From the NCBI RefSeq assembly GCF_963675165.1, contig NC_087377.1, forward strand, positions 7,953,122-8,017,121: a stretch of 64,000 nt of DNA, written 5' to 3'. Shown one piece after another: positions 21,482-33,430 of this stretch; position 1 is the stretch's first letter, and every line of letters starts with the position of its first letter. Position numbers and translations under genes: made by a program. The stretch comes from Halichondria panicea. Lineage: Eukaryota > Porifera > Demospongiae > Suberitida > Halichondriidae. The notes beneath the pieces are model-generated. The model was not told where the DNA came from. It did no database searches and saw nothing but the letters and a program-made list of their open reading frames with translations.

Positions 21482-22134
21482 CTAACTGGAACCTCACAAT
21501 TAGTGTGATCAATAAATTTATTTATAATTTATTTTTTGTACACGTTACTATTAAACTGCACTTGTGTTTATAATAGAAGGCACAAAATGCAGGGAATGAC
21601 ATTAGTAACAAAGTAGGCCTAAGCTTTATTCTTGCTTAAGTTGAATCTACAGTTGATATGTTGCTGACTGGAGCTCAGGAGCACTGTCCATTGAGGTAAG
21701 GAAGAGGTTTATAGAAGGGGCAAAGTGGCATTCCAAAGTATGTGAGCTCTATTGTAGTATCCCTTTGGTGGGAAAGACCTTATTTAGTACTGGGTCTGAA
21801 TAATTATTTTTCTTGTGGATAGAGTCGCTCGTTTGGTCAATAGCAAATCCAATGGTAACGTTGGCTGTCTGGTTGCCAGCTTACCGTAGATTTCTGCGTT
21901 CAACAAGTTAGCTGCTGCATATAGATATCAACTTGTGTACCCCAGTAGAAAGATTCCCTTAATTTTTCTTAAATAGCTGGGCATTGTATGCAAGTAAAAT
22001 CAAAGCCACTTGGCTTTAGGTTGGTAAGTAATATTTCTTTTTGTCTTAGTTAGCTGGTTTTGAAAAGCAGACTCTTTAAATAGTTTCCATTTTCTTGCGG
22101 TTGGTAGATTATGCTGGCATCATTTTGAGCATAA
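21482..22134. other. No gene recognised
   Basis: Mixed AT-rich sequence; no convincing exon, palindrome or repeat was found by eye. Confidence 0.4.
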
Positions 22135-22470
22135 TTGTATGAAGTGCTATTAGTGACTGGAGAGTGTACAGCGATTAATCCCGTATCACATCCAGTACAA
22201 TATAATTGCATGTTGTCATTGACAGCGTGCAATTACCTGCCAAGTAATTGTACGCTGTCAATGACAACGGATTGTTTTCGAAAAATTCTCACGGCCGAAA
22301 ATGTTATAAAAACTGGAGAGAACTTAACTATATTTGTATGGTTACTCGTGCAATAAGGGATTAATAGCACTCATAACAAGCACTGGCAAGGTTAATACAC
22401 TCGGCTACATCTATAGTATAGCTTTACCATTGCTTGTTACTCGTGCTATTAATCCCGTATTGCACTCTTA
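22135..22470. repeat. Interspersed repeat with a TTGTCATTGACAGC palindrome
   Basis: The core palindrome at about 22215-22268 has arms TTGTCATTGACAGCGTGCAATTAC and GTAATTGTACGCTGTCAATGACAA, each given here in pieces of the same motif. The ends carry GATTAATCCCGTAT and its inverse near 22455. Related copies are at 35490-35770 and, degenerate, 41640-42215. Confidence 0.6.
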
Positions 22471-22510
22471 GCCATAATATTAATTATATACTACTGCATG
22501 TCTATGTTCT

Positions 22511-22602
22511 AATTTATCGGACAGCAAAAAGTGGAAAGTGTCCAGGTATACTGAATTGGAACAGATCTAATATAGAGCACGTGAAGAAGTGTCCGATAAA
22601 TT
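22511..22602. repeat. Small palindromic MITE
   Basis: AATTTATCGGACA at the left and TGTCCGATAAATT at the right enclose 92 bp. It is a short fold-back element of unknown family. Confidence 0.55.
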
Positions 22603-23352
22603 ACGGTAATAGGCATGCACATTTTTGGGGTGAGAATTATGCTGCACTTTTAAACAATTATGACAGGTCAGTCGAGTCAGTAGTATAAACATCTGCAGGT
22701 ACTGGCATGTTTGACCATACATTCTAATGTTGTGTGTCTGTCAACAGAAAAGGGGTATCATAAGTTGACCATAATTATTTTTCTTTTCCCAGAAAATCTT
22801 CGCCTGACTGTTACAAGTAGGGACCTGCAGAGTCTTATAACTGAAAGACTCTTATTACTGTACATTACTGTTCAATAATTGTCTTGTCTCAGGGTTTATT
22901 GTATTATTACCATCTTTCCTTGTTTGTCACTTATGACATTTGTTTTTTGAGCAGCAGTACGTTGCTTGCATGCGCACAACCGTTATATTAATTAATAGTT
23001 TATAGATACTGCGCATGCTTGTATGCTAATTGGTGCTGCTGTTTCGCTAATTAGTGATGATATAGTCTTGGACTTATAATATTAGCTATGTCATCAACTG
23101 CACCATAGTCTTAATAGCTAGTACTATAGTATAGGCCAATTCTCCTCAGGTTGTACTCTCCAACTCCGTGGTGAGGCATCCATAGCTAGCATGCAATAAT
23201 AATTGTTTATAGTCCATAGGCTTAGCTATAGTTCTGAACGTGTATAACTTATAATCATGTGTAGGTAGTTATTGTATCACTTTAGTTTCCTAGTAAGGAG
23301 GACAAAGGTCGATCAGTATCACGTGGTCCTCATCAACTTCGGTGAACCATAG
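22603..23352. other. No gene recognised
   Basis: AT-rich sequence with scattered short palindromes (GCTAGC, GCATGC); nothing that supports a gene or a named repeat. Confidence 0.4.
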
Positions 23353-23930
23353 ATACAGCGGTTTTCAGAGTTCTTGCATCTCCAATGTCTAGAGCGGAAG
23401 TCACTGGTCACGTGATATTCCCAAACATTTAAGGTTGGACAACATCGCGGGAGCACAAATATTGCTGAGTCAGGCAAGTTTTTTTACATGAGTTTTCAAT
23501 ATAAATTTTACAGACAAAGTTATTCGTTACTAGTTATTCAGAGAAGTCTGAAATAAGCGTGTAGCTTCTCAGTATTATATAAGAAACTGGTTGAAGTGAC
23601 TGCCCCGGCCTGCCTACTCATTTTGTGTTGCTGCAAGCTGATGAGTCATATAGACAGTAGAATCTCTCTTAGCTCCAGACATCCAGTCCTGTGTTACTAA
23701 TAGTAGCTCACAAAACTATTGGAAGTGCTTACAATCTCAAGGATAGCTTCAGCGGTGATGCCAAAGGCTTGCAAAGGCTATTTCCAAGGTTGATTTTCTC
23801 CCAAATCATGTATTGGAAAAAAATCGGTTTAGAATGAGGCTAGAACTTCAATCTTGTTACGTAACGGTTCACGTGACAGGTACTTCCGCTCTAGACATTG
23901 CAAATGCAAGAACTCTGAAAACCGCTGTAT
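23353..23930. mobile_element. Fold-back element, ~580 bp
   Basis: The arms are ATACAGCGGTTTTCAGAGTT at the left and AACTCTGAAAACCGCTGTAT at the right. They continue for about 50 bp each (GTCTAGAGCGGAAGT / ACTTCCGCTCTAGAC) around a unique centre. No coding frame. Confidence 0.65.
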
Positions 23931-24376
23931 ATGAACTTAGTCGATCCCAGACTCGCTTCGCTCCCTACAAATGAATTAGAGAAAGATCACATCATGATGA
24001 ACAGAAATATACAGTTCACTAATTTTGTAAGCATTGTGTACGTGTGTCGTTAATGGCGTTGTCAATAAGTCATCTTGGCATATCTAGATGTCTACTAGCC
24101 GCTTTGGAGTAGACTAGATCTCAGAAAAGCAACATTTTTGCATAATCATTTATACAGGTGCTGTGTACATATATCATTGTTGTTGCTCAGATCGGCTCAA
24201 AGCTAAAAGGTGAGTGAGCCAGTGAGGCTATCTAGCTCTCTATACATGTCATTTATGTAGAAGCCTCATGTATTAATTAAAACGGTGATTCAAAATGTAG
24301 ATCTACAACAGCCAGACAGCCATAATTATTTTTATTCCTTATCCAGTAGTTCTTTTCTGTCATCATTGTCTAAGTT
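23931..24376. other. No gene recognised
   Basis: No gene or clear repeat; ordinary AT-rich spacer. Confidence 0.4.
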
Positions 24377-24386
24377 ACCCCCAAAC

Positions 24387-25612
24387 TAGCCTCGATCCCA
24401 GGCCGAGTTTTCGCTTTTATAACGGTTAGGCGAACAACTAGGCCTGGTACTAGTTAGCCTCGAGACAAGGCCGATTAAAATACGGCCTGGTCTATATTTA
24501 CCCATGCATGAACTGAGTCATTTTGGGTGACTTGTATACTTTAGTAAACCTTTGTAAAATTATACCGTAAACTAGTTTGTTTACTAGTTTCTTTCCGTAT
24601 TAATTTTAACAAATACTTGTCTCCTGTGAAGCTGTGGCTTATGCTCTCTATTGCGTTGTCGAGAAGACTTGCTGGCTAGCTGTGGCCCTCTATGGTGTTG
24701 TCGAGAAGGCTTACACACTAGTCTGAAGCCAGAAGAAGCTCTCATTTGTAACAGAAACCAAGTTCAAAACATCACGACCATCCAGCCATCATAGAGGTAG
24801 ATGAGAGCCTCTTCTGGTTTCAGACTAGTGTGCAAGCCTTCTCGACAACACCATAGAGGGCCACAGCTAGCTAGCTAGGCTATAAAGCTTCATATACATA
24901 GTAGATAGCACGTGGGCGTGTATGGACCACGCCTATGATTAATTACACATGCAATAGATACCAGGCCGTATTTTAATCGGCCTGGATTCGAGGCTAGGTA
25001 CTAGTTGTCTGCGCATGCGTAAAATTTTCATTGTATGTGGTCGGCAAAAATATTTCATTAACCAATAATTGACCCTAGAAAATTCACAGAGTGAGTATAC
25101 AAAAGATGCACATAGGGAGCTTCTTCACGAGGGGAGTTGCCGGTTGTGCTGCAGTATGATTATAGTGACCCAGGGCAACTTCAGGATGGTTGAATGCCTC
25201 ATGTTTAGCAGGCTGCTGGACCTCTCTGATTCTAGGCCCCTATTCGTAACTCAGGTATCTTGTTTTAGAAACGTCTTGTTTTAGAAACGTAGATTCTCTT
25301 GATGCCTCTGAGCTACCACAAAACAACGCTCGAATGAGCAGATATACACTCCAGTCCTGTGAGTTAGGACAATATTAAAAAGAAACCAAAGACAAGAAGC
25401 TTCAGCTAAGAGCCATTCCAATAATGATAAACGGGATACTGACTGCTAGTACACGATAGTATATACACGAATATAAATGTCACAAAAGGGAACGAGAATA
25501 TACTAATAGCCAGAATCTGGCTAATGACTGACGCATGCGCAGACAACTAGTACCAGGCCTAGTTGTTCGCCTAACCGTTATAAAAGCGAAAACTCGGCCT
25601 GGGATCGAGGCT
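24387..25612. mobile_element. MULE-like element with 10-bp target duplication and nested repeats
   Basis: The ends TAGCCTCGATCCCAGGCCGA and TCGGCCTGGGATCGAGGCT continue as long inverted arms (TTTTCGCTTTTATAACGGTT and its inverse). The direct repeat ACCCCCAAAC flanks both sides (24377-24386 and 25613-25622). Inside are a second end (TAGCCTCGAGACAAGG, about 24456) and an inverted pair at 24674-24880. The 71-codon frame at 25069 has no recognisable domain. Confidence 0.7.
24674..24880. repeat. Inverted repeat nested in the MULE-like element
   Basis: The arms contain GGCCCTCTATGGTGTTGTCG and CGACAACACCATAGAGGGCC, plus ACACTAGTCTGAAGCC and its imperfect inverse. A related pair recurs at about 55640-56060. 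Confidence 0.6.
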
Positions 25613-26430
25613 ACCCCCAAACATGCTCCAGTGAGAGGTTTGGCATAACTGAATTGATTTACTTGGGTTGACAATTAAACTGGGTTATAGGTAAGAGCTC
25701 AGATCTCGTCTAAAATAGGTGGTACGTTCTGTCACTGATATGCCACAAGCCTCCTCTGTCCATTTCACTCTTCACTTCCTCTCACTCTCTTCGTCTTCTT
25801 TATCACCTGCCATCTCTCATCATCACAGAATTTCACTTTAATTAACAAAATACGTTGATAGAATGCAGAGGGCTTTGTTCGGCTTACTAAAGTAAGCCAA
25901 ATGATTCAGCTTATAAAAGCGTCCCCATAAATTATTGCCTCTCTTTCTTCCTTGCCTAAAAAAGTATTACAAGACAAGAATTTAAGGATTGTAGATTTTA
26001 ACGTCTTGTGCACAAGCTGTCGGAAAAAGGTGGTTTTCGTGAGTAAATATTTCGTTTAGTCTCGTGGCTGCACTGTATTCCTACGTTCCGGCATAGATAA
26101 ACGAATAGAAATTACCGGTTCCGGTAAGCCACGTCTACGTTAAATTCGTGGAGGTCAGCTTGCCCACGAAAATAACGAATATTTTATCCCACCAAAATAT
26201 ACGGTATGCAAGAATGTAATTAAAAACTGGATCACGTGATTGTGTCAGACAAAATCTCAGCAACGTTGAGCACTAGCACTGCACTGTGCTGCACTAGTAT
26301 TAATGCATGTATGACCTACAGTAACAATAATGAACTTAATTGTCGTGAATAAATATACAATGATTCTTAGTTTTCTGAAATGGTGTCTATACAATTTTCA
26401 CTGTAATGATGTTGTAATACGTACCTACAG
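25613..26430. repeat. Upstream region of receptor C with a TTTTCGTG-rich MITE
   Basis: 26010-26206 has arms of the TACCGTATAGCG family (GGTTTTCGTGAGTAAATATT and AATATTTTATCCCACC, ending TATACGGTA). The promoter and signal-peptide exon of receptor C should lie upstream of 26430, but I cannot place them: no ATG exon with the required phase-1 donor was convincing. Confidence 0.45.
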
Positions 26431-29400
26431 TTCAGGCCGTCCCAGGACTGGTAGCACCTAGTGAGAGAACAACTGGACTGGGTTGTATACCAGACGGCAG
26501 GAATGTCAGCTATGAGTGCACTCTACGTGGCCTCGTGACTGAGTCAACAAATTGGCGGGGAAGTTTAATTGCAGCCTTCTGCTCTCGTCCAGATAACCTT
26601 CCATTGCAGCATTATCAGTTCAGTACACAGTTTCGCGAATGTGGTGATTTAAAAGGCATTAATGTCAATAAGACTGGAGAGTTGTATACTTCAAAAATTA
26701 CCTTCAGAGCAACCACTTCTTTAGATGGAAAAAACATCAACTGTACTCTTGGGGGCGCATTGTTGATTGGATATGACAGAGTCAGAGTTGGAGGTTAGTG
26801 CATGTGAATGCAGTCCCAATCTCTCCAATATTAATGTTGTAATAATTTCTTTTAAAGCTCCACCTCCTCCTCTTAGTCTACTCTCCATCAAATTTCATCC
26901 GTCCTCAACCCTCACTGTCAATTGGAATACACCCTCTGAAACAAGCAATTTAAGGGGTTACTTGTTTCTTGTGACTGGAGAGGACTGTGGATGTGAGAGC
27001 ATTAATGTCAGTGTTAGCACTACCAGTGTCTCGTGTTCTGGTTGGACGGCCAGAGGTCAAACCTGCTCGTTTGAAGTGAGGACTGTTTCTCGAGATTGTG
27101 GGTTCATCAGTGACCCTGTGAATGAAACTGCTTTACTAAAAGGTAAACAGCCTCCATATCAGCATCAGTTTTGTGCATACATGCATGCTGCATTAATTTT
27201 TGTAGTGCCACCTGCACCAACACAACTTTTGGTAACATTTAGTGTACTTCAATTTGAGGTGGAGTTCATGCAACCAGTAAGTATAAAGATGAGGAAATAC
27301 TTTATTCAAATTATTTCCTGTTAAAAAACAGACCGTTCCTCTTCTTGGGTTCAGCCTCAACTCTACTGTAACCTACACTGTACAAGTGGTGATGGTTGGA
27401 ACTAACTTCTCAAGGAATTTCACTGGTCTGACTTGTGATGAAACCAAATTATGTAATCTCAATCTCACATTCCATAATCTCACCAGTGATAGCTACAATG
27501 TCAGTGTGTTTGCCTCTAACATATTTGGCTCTGGACCTCCTACAGTATATGTTGGTAAGATAAAAGTTATAGAAAGTAATCCCTCCTACATGTGTATCTT
27601 TGCAATACTGTATACCATACACAGAATGTAATCCAGACGATCTTGGCAGTAATGCCACTTCTCTGAATGGACAAGGAATGGTCAATGTGTCTAACGGACT
27701 AATTCACTACAGTGGTGTGTCTCCTAGATCTGTTGCAATATTAAAATGCAATGATGGGTACAGAGCAAACTCCCTCCTCAACAGAACCTGCATGTTTGGT
27801 GGACAATGGAGTGAGGGGGCATTGGGGTGTGTTATGGTGGATGAAGGAACTATTTCAACTAGTAAGTTAGAATTGCCTTTCTTGTTACATATTCATTGTG
27901 CGATACTGATACATGTATATATCTCTTTCCAAATGCATGCCTATCGTGCATGGTGCTTTGAATATTAAAATACATACATTCTGCATAATTATTGGAGTTA
28001 CAGTGACCGGTCTATTATTACAGTAGGCTAGGTGTTTATAATTATGCGTTTTAGAGTTGTAAGTTGAGAAACTTTCAACGTAACTTCGAAACCAGTATAA
28101 ACTAATTAGCTACCATATCAAGTTTTTTTCTCAGAAATTCCTGATCCTGCCTGTCCTCTGTACTGTGCTGTTTTGGTTGGTGTTTTTGTGTTTGGAACCA
28201 TGCTTGTGTTGATAATCGTTTGCATTGCAATTGTACTCTACATTCTGAAAAAGTATGGAAGAGAATGCTATGCTTCAATCAACACGTCTGAAAAGGTTCA
28301 ACTTCAGGCCGTCAACCGAGAGTAAGTTGAAACGAGTGCCTTCATCGATCATTGATTTTATACTTAGGAGTCCAACCACGAATGAAACATCACTGTCCCC
28401 TGTTGATATGCAGCCATCAAAGATAAATGTACACAGGTGAGTATTACATGTACTCTATAATCAACTGTAGATTATCATGTTTTGTCTACAGGAGCGAGCC
28501 ATCTAAATCTGCTCAAGTGGATACGTATGCAAACCCTGAAGACTTCATTAAAACACCACCACACATGCAGCCACAAAAGAACGAGAGGGCTGAGGATCAG
28601 GGGGAAGTTCCGAAATCCCTTAATGTAGCAATCACTGATGAATTGCCGGTGAGCCACAATTACTTTTCATGTCATGTACGTAACAATGGGTGGCAATTGT
28701 TTAAAGTTTGCTTGTTTTGACTGTATAGGGCTCGTAGTCTCATAGCTAATTAAGAACATACTTACATGTAGGTGTAGGTGTAGCAGTATTGTCGATAATG
28801 CTATAAGTGCATAAGCCTTGTACTGTTCACTTAGTTTTGTACACAGTGTATTGTGGATCAGTATAAACTTTACTGAGCTCGAGGAAATTGAGTCATATTG
28901 AAACCACATCTGATTTCATAGCCCAAACACACAACATTTATGTATAATTGAGTAAACTTACTTACATCTGTCACTTACAGTAAGAAAACAATGAGCATGC
29001 AAGCGTTTTATAAGCTTATATGGTCCGTACAGATATCATGTGATTTTCTGCACTTTGGCTTAATTCTTTGTTTCCCTGTATGATAGCGAATCTATCCATT
29101 GTTTTACTACATGTCAATTCACTTTCCTACGAATCACTGCAGTTGATTGTTGAGTTTCAAAACTACTAAGGATGTCGAGTGTCTACATAGATAGAGTATT
29201 AAAATACTACTAAGCTGCTTGTGACTGTGTCAATTTGACCCAATACAATTATTACTGCATTTATGGCATGGCAAGGGTGTATGAAGAGAAGAGGGCATGC
29301 AACAGATTGCGAGCAAAAACAAAAACTGCAAGTGGGCGGTGGAATTTACAATTATCTAAAAATAGATTTGTGTAAAGTACATGTGCAGATATAAGCAGTT

Positions 29401-29691
29401 TTTGCTCGCACATTGGACTAATAGTGAGTTGCATGCCCTCTTCTCTTCATACGCCCTTGATTATGGTGATCCGTGTAGTGTTGTACTGCATGTGCATTAT
29501 TTGACTGAGTGAGTACTTTAATCACATAATTATGCACACACATGCTTTATGTACAGTGTGCTCAGTACGAGAGCATTGAAGTAGCCAGACCTGTTAAAGT
29601 AACTTCAACCCAGCCTTCGCAAGAAATGTACTCTGAAGTTTTTGATGCCTTGCCAAAAGGAAAATCCACAATAATTGTGAAGAAAGTATAA
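26431..29691 (+). CDS. Receptor C: Ig-FN3-FN3-sushi-TM with tyrosine-rich tail
   Basis: Exons 26431-26793, 26858-27142, 27206-27276, 27332-27554, 27625-27861, 28135-28321, 28368-28436, 28492-28648 and 29557-29691 have GT-AG borders and fitting phases. They give about 575 residues plus an unplaced signal-peptide exon. The order is an Ig-like domain (CTL...W...C), FN3 with TGEDCGC, a second FN3 (FASNIFGSGPP), sushi (CNPDD...LKCNDGY...RTCMFGGQW...LGC), a TM helix from CPLYCAVLVGVFVFG to ILKKYG, and a ~140-residue tail. The tail has CYASI, TYANPEDF, QYESIEV and EMYSEVFDAL, i.e. Yxx(I/V) and YxN motifs that could bind SH2 domains when phosphorylated; this is inference. It is a type I surface receptor with unknown ligand. 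Receptor B is its decayed copy; A is a diverged short-tail relative. Confidence 0.78.
29273..29459. mobile_element. Fold-back MITE in the last intron of receptor C
   Basis: Arms CAAGGGTGTATGAAGAGAAG and CTTCTCTTCATACGCCCTTG enclose 187 bp, with inner arms GAGGGCATGCAAC / GTTGCATGCCCTC. A related element lies at 55735-55890. Confidence 0.65.
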
Positions 29692-30580
29692 CAGTCACAA
29701 ATTAAACTTAATTTCCTTCCAGTTGTGCTTATTGCATTCATTAATTATAGCTCTATTTACTGTTTCATTTCACAGTATTGATTTAGAGTATCACTTAACA
29801 GTGTTTCATTTTCATCATTATTGTAATCTTCTGCAGACTCAACAAACTTGTTTAAGCCAAAAAAATGGATATTGTTGTAGTACTTGAGTAGTTTAATCCT
29901 GCATGTTGGGCGTTGTAACATAATATTTTAAACCTCCCATGTCATGTGTAAACAATAAACATCACCAACTTCCACCGAAGGCAGCAAAGGCATGGTGTTT
30001 GACCCATCTCTTCGCTACTTATAGCGTAATCTTATTGCTACATGACTGTGTCGGGTATATATCAATATTGATATTAGTTTGTTCCTGCATGGTAGTAAAA
30101 AGGTTCCTACCATGCAATATATCTATATGCTTCTGGAATCATGTGTATCATCCTGACTGGGAATGTTATGAACAAGATAAGTACATGTATGTCTATTAAA
30201 TATAGTGCCTATTTTACATGTAAAAAGGTTTCAGGAATTGTAGAAACCTTTGAAGAAAGTAACGACATCTAAATTTCAATGTACGCTGATCCAGTTGAAC
30301 GACACTGAAATTTCTCCACACGTGATCTACACTGATTACCGTAAGACTATAGACATGCAGTAGCCTAAATTAAGCTTTGTATATAATAGAGAAGAGAGTA
30401 TCGAACATAGGCATACTGTGTATCAGATGTATGCGAAGATTAAAATGACTTCCTGTATCTGTCACAAGTTTGAAATTTGCACACTGACCAATCCAAACGT
30501 GGGTGATGTAATCTACTTTCTTCCTACGTTAGATACTCTCTTCTCTATTAACTCTTGACATTACCCATAATATGCATTTT
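29692..30580. repeat. Duplicated segment shared with 38.2-38.6 kb
   Basis: About 29939-30330 matches 38160-38560: shared CACCAACTTCCA, TAGTTTGTTCCTG, AGTAAAAAGGTTCCTA and ATGTACGCTGATCCAGTTGA. The last reads MYADPVE, like a receptor-tail tyrosine motif, but has no open exon around it. 30390-30548 is a separate palindrome (AGAGAAGAGAGTAT / ATACTCTCTTCTCT). No gene seen. Confidence 0.5.
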
Positions 30581-31430
30581 GCAGGAGAAAGAAAGTCGAG
30601 CTCTCAGCTGTGAACATGCCGACAACCTCATACAAACTCCACCACACAAATATGAAGAGAGAGAGCATGTGAATGTCCATTGTTCAAACACAAGTGTGGT
30701 GAGTGTGCAAGGGTGTATAGCATAAATATTTTACTTGCCAATCCCATGTTTGTAATATGTAAACAAACAAACCTGACTTGAATCTGCCCTGTATGTGAAG
30801 CAGCATAAATTCCTTGTAGAGTATTTGTGTTGGTCTATATATGTGGAGTATTTGTGTTTGATCTATGTGCAGTTATGGGATTGGTGTTAACATGTGTGTA
30901 CTTGTGTGTATATTCAGCACTCCTGGTTTAGCTAGTTCTCCTGCTTATAATTATACCTATAAACAGCTTGGACTTGCCCAAGTTGTCACAGCTAGTACCA
31001 AATATAGATGACTGCAGACTAATAGTGAGTTCACCACTAGAAGCACAAAACAAAATGTTACACTAGGTACCCATATGCATGTAGTAAAAAAATTAGCAGT
31101 GACTCTGTGTGCAACTCTTTTCATCTCCTTGAAGTAAAGCTATAAAAAACAGAAAATTAATTGTGACCTGTAGACTTGAGCTACTATGACACTTTAGTGG
31201 TGTGACTGTAGTGGTTGACTTAGAAATGATTTCTCTAACAAGATTTGGATTTCAAGTGAGGTAAACTAAAGTCTTTACCCAGTAGTACTCACACTGTGCA
31301 ACCCTTACTTGACACAAAGTGTGTACAATGCTTTTGAAGTATTATAGGTTTCATCCTAGGCTACAACAAGGAGTACTCACACTACCACAGCACTAACCTC
31401 CCCCCCCCCCCTTGTGGTTAAGCATGTTGT
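30581..31430 (+). repeat. Tail-exon unit, copy 2
   Basis: It starts with a pseudo-exon whose translation (KESRALSCEHADNL then IQTPPHKYEEREHVNV) aligns with the functional tail exon at 33301 (KESSKRQVEMYADS ... PPRNYDEGEHVNV). It has lost the tyrosine of YAD, and its entry phase differs by a small indel. It continues with the same downstream landmarks as 12603 and 38641 and runs into a CCTCGGTG element. Confidence 0.58.
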
Positions 31431-31712
31431 ATGCCTCATGGTTTTATGCCTTGAGGGTATAGCCCATGAAGGATACAATAAAGCTGACTGTGTGTGTCTG
31501 TGCGGCTGTGTGTCTGTGTGTCTGTTCCAGCTGTAAACTGCTCCACGGTTGCAATGCAATGAAAAAAACTAACAACAGCTCTATAGGTTTCTAGCCACGT
31601 TCTCTTGGATTTTGATTCGTGAAGCTTCTTTTTCGAGTTATGGCTAGTTTATTGTACACCCAACTTCAGCCAACTTATTCAGGAGCTTTATTCGTCATTG
31701 CCAAAATGGCTT
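31430..31712 (+). repeat. CCTCGGTG fragment followed by a decayed tail exon
   Basis: 31430-31650 is a diverged CCTCGGTG-family copy with a GT-rich stretch. At 31657-31710 TQLQPTYSGALFVIAKMA aligns loosely with the end-exon sequence SQLPQELYSEVFNALPKGMA at 35906, so it is a decayed terminal tail exon. Confidence 0.42.
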
Positions 31713-31934
31713 AACAAAAAACTCACTGATATAATTATATGTATGTACGCTAGTGTTTGTTTGCGTTGGCCTGTAAAATCATCATGTGAGCTTCTATAAT
31801 AATGTTATTGCTTCCTGGTCTAATGTTTGTGTTATTACTATTTTCCCTTTCATAGTATATTAATTGTATACTGACTCTCTAAGCATGGCACAATGGCCAA
31901 TTAATATCTAGATCATTATTTTAATCAGCTAGGC

Positions 31935-32030
31935 CCTTGTTACCTGAGGCGCGCGTGGGCGGCGGGTATAGTAGCCGGTTGGTTTGTTTGTTTGTAATCA
32001 ATGTGCAAGTCTGCTTACCTGGATGCCATA
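31935..32030 (-). repeat. Interspersed repeat, second copy
   Basis: The reverse orientation of the 5130-5259 repeat: TTACCTGAGGC, GCGGGTATAGTAG, TTTGTTTGTTTGTAAT and AGTCTGCTTACCTGGATG are shared. Confidence 0.5.
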
Positions 32031-32859
32031 GCACTGCATTTATACAGCATGGATAGCCTTCACACAACAGTTTAAATAGTGTCAGATTTTGATGTTAAAG
32101 CCTCTTTTTCGAATAAAAGCGAGCAAAAACTAAACTTGCACTGTGGCCTTTATTCGAGGGCTTACTTGCAACTGCAGTGATCCCGTACCAGGAACAATGG
32201 AAAAGGGTCACTGAAGTAGAAAGCTAGAATTATATGTTTCCAGAAGGCTTTTTTGCTGACGCTGGATCCTAGCACCAGGAGGCCGAGTCATACTTCTAAG
32301 CTCGGTCTTTAATGTGATCCTAGTGCACAGTGCATGTCTCATGTACCATGCACTAAAACTCTGTTCTCAAAATAATGTTTCAGCATGCCTCCAGTCTTAT
32401 TCCTCGACAGCTCAGTCATACATACTATGCACTGCATTGTATCACTCTTCTGGTTTCTTTATAATCATGTCACAAGCCCAGTCTATACTTTAGTGCTATA
32501 GTTAGATTTTTAATACTCGTCAAAGTTATGTTTGTCGCCAAGTAACTGTTTTGAACAACATATCAGTAGAGTTTTTGTTATTTCTAGTGTACTTTTAATT
32601 GGCCCGGGGTACATATAATTATACTATATCTAGAACCTACATTTCATTTTTAATGAAATATGCTTGCTACCTCACGTCGATACAACTAGCTTTTGTATAT
32701 AGGTATTCGTATTCGTACCTTCGAAAAAATTATACCAGCTATATGATTTATATGATATTTGGACAGCTCAGGATAGTGACGTTGAACCTATATTGCGGTA
32801 GTTTAATTCATATGTATTTCTATACAATAGAAAAATACTATAAAAAAAATACTGGGGCT
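32031..32859. other. No gene recognised
   Basis: No supported exon. The 128-codon frame beginning at 32599 is AT-rich and shows no domain except the FN3 remnant noted next. Confidence 0.4.
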
Positions 32860-32935
32860 GGAAATGGGTCAACCCTACTTGAAACACACGTGATTGGAGA
32901 GGACTGTGAATGTGAGAGCACGCTGGCCAAACATA
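32860..32935 (+). pseudogene. Receptor FN3 exon remnant
   Basis: The stretch GTGATTGGAGAGGACTGTGA then ATGTGAGAGCA reads VIGEDCECES. It is close to TGEDCGCES of the first FN3 exon of receptor C, with no usable flanks. It is a small orphan fragment of a further receptor copy. Confidence 0.5.
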
Positions 32936-33300
32936 CACAACAAATTATTTTTCATACTATGTATACGATTTTTTCAGGACCATAAAAACTATTCATGCAC
33001 TGTTACATGTTGCCCTTTTGTTCAGCACATGTTCTAATGCATTATACTCACATGTATTATGTATTATTGTATTTGATCTTTACAGTTTCTGCAGGCAATG
33101 TAAAGGTCAATAATAATAGTAATTGAGGAAAGTGACATCTCTAAATTTTAATGGTTGAGATGTACGCAGATCCAATCAACCTATTGATGGGTAAGTTATC
33201 CAGTACATTAGGCGTTTGTTCTCACTTTATGTTCGTGTGTTACACTGACCATAAAAATTATGACTATAGCCAAAACACATAATTATAAAACAATTTGCAG

Positions 33301-33430
33301 GAAGGAATCCTCTAAGCGTCAAGTGGAAATGTATGCAGACTCGGATGACATCATACCAACTCCCCAGCTTCCGCCACGCAATTACGATGAAGGAGAGCAT
33401 GTGAACGTGCTTGTTCAAGACACGAGTCAG
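33301..33430 (+). CDS. Alternative receptor-tail exon (phase 2 in, phase 0 out)
   Basis: Bounded by an acceptor (TTTGCAG) and a donor (CAG|GTGAGT). The 43 codons read KESSKRQVEMYADSDDIIPT then PQLPPRNYDEGEHVNVLVQ and DTSQ. The entry and exit phases are the same as those of receptor-C exon 28492-28648, so it could replace that exon in a transcript. It carries MYADSDD and a proline-rich PQLPPRNYDE, possible SH2 and SH3 contact sites. The terminal exon at 35906 follows in compatible phase. It may equally be a leftover of a lost receptor copy; RNA evidence would decide. Confidence 0.5.

Noticed and set aside
25480-25674. Minus-strand frame of 64 codons
   Set aside because: It is made mostly of the long arm of the MULE-like element and has no domain.
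28135-29691. Canonical ITIM or ITAM motifs in the receptor C tail
   Set aside because: The residues at position -2 (Glu, Ala) do not fit the ITIM consensus, and the spacing between YESI and YSEV is too wide for an ITAM. They are described only as Yxx(I/V) motifs.
30581-30700. Pseudo-exon at 30.6 kb as a working tail exon
   Set aside because: The phase differs from the functional tail exon and the tyrosine of the YAD motif is lost.
32599-32985. 128-codon frame as a gene
   Set aside because: It is AT-rich with low-complexity aromatic content. Only a short FN3 remnant is meaningful, and it lacks exon borders.
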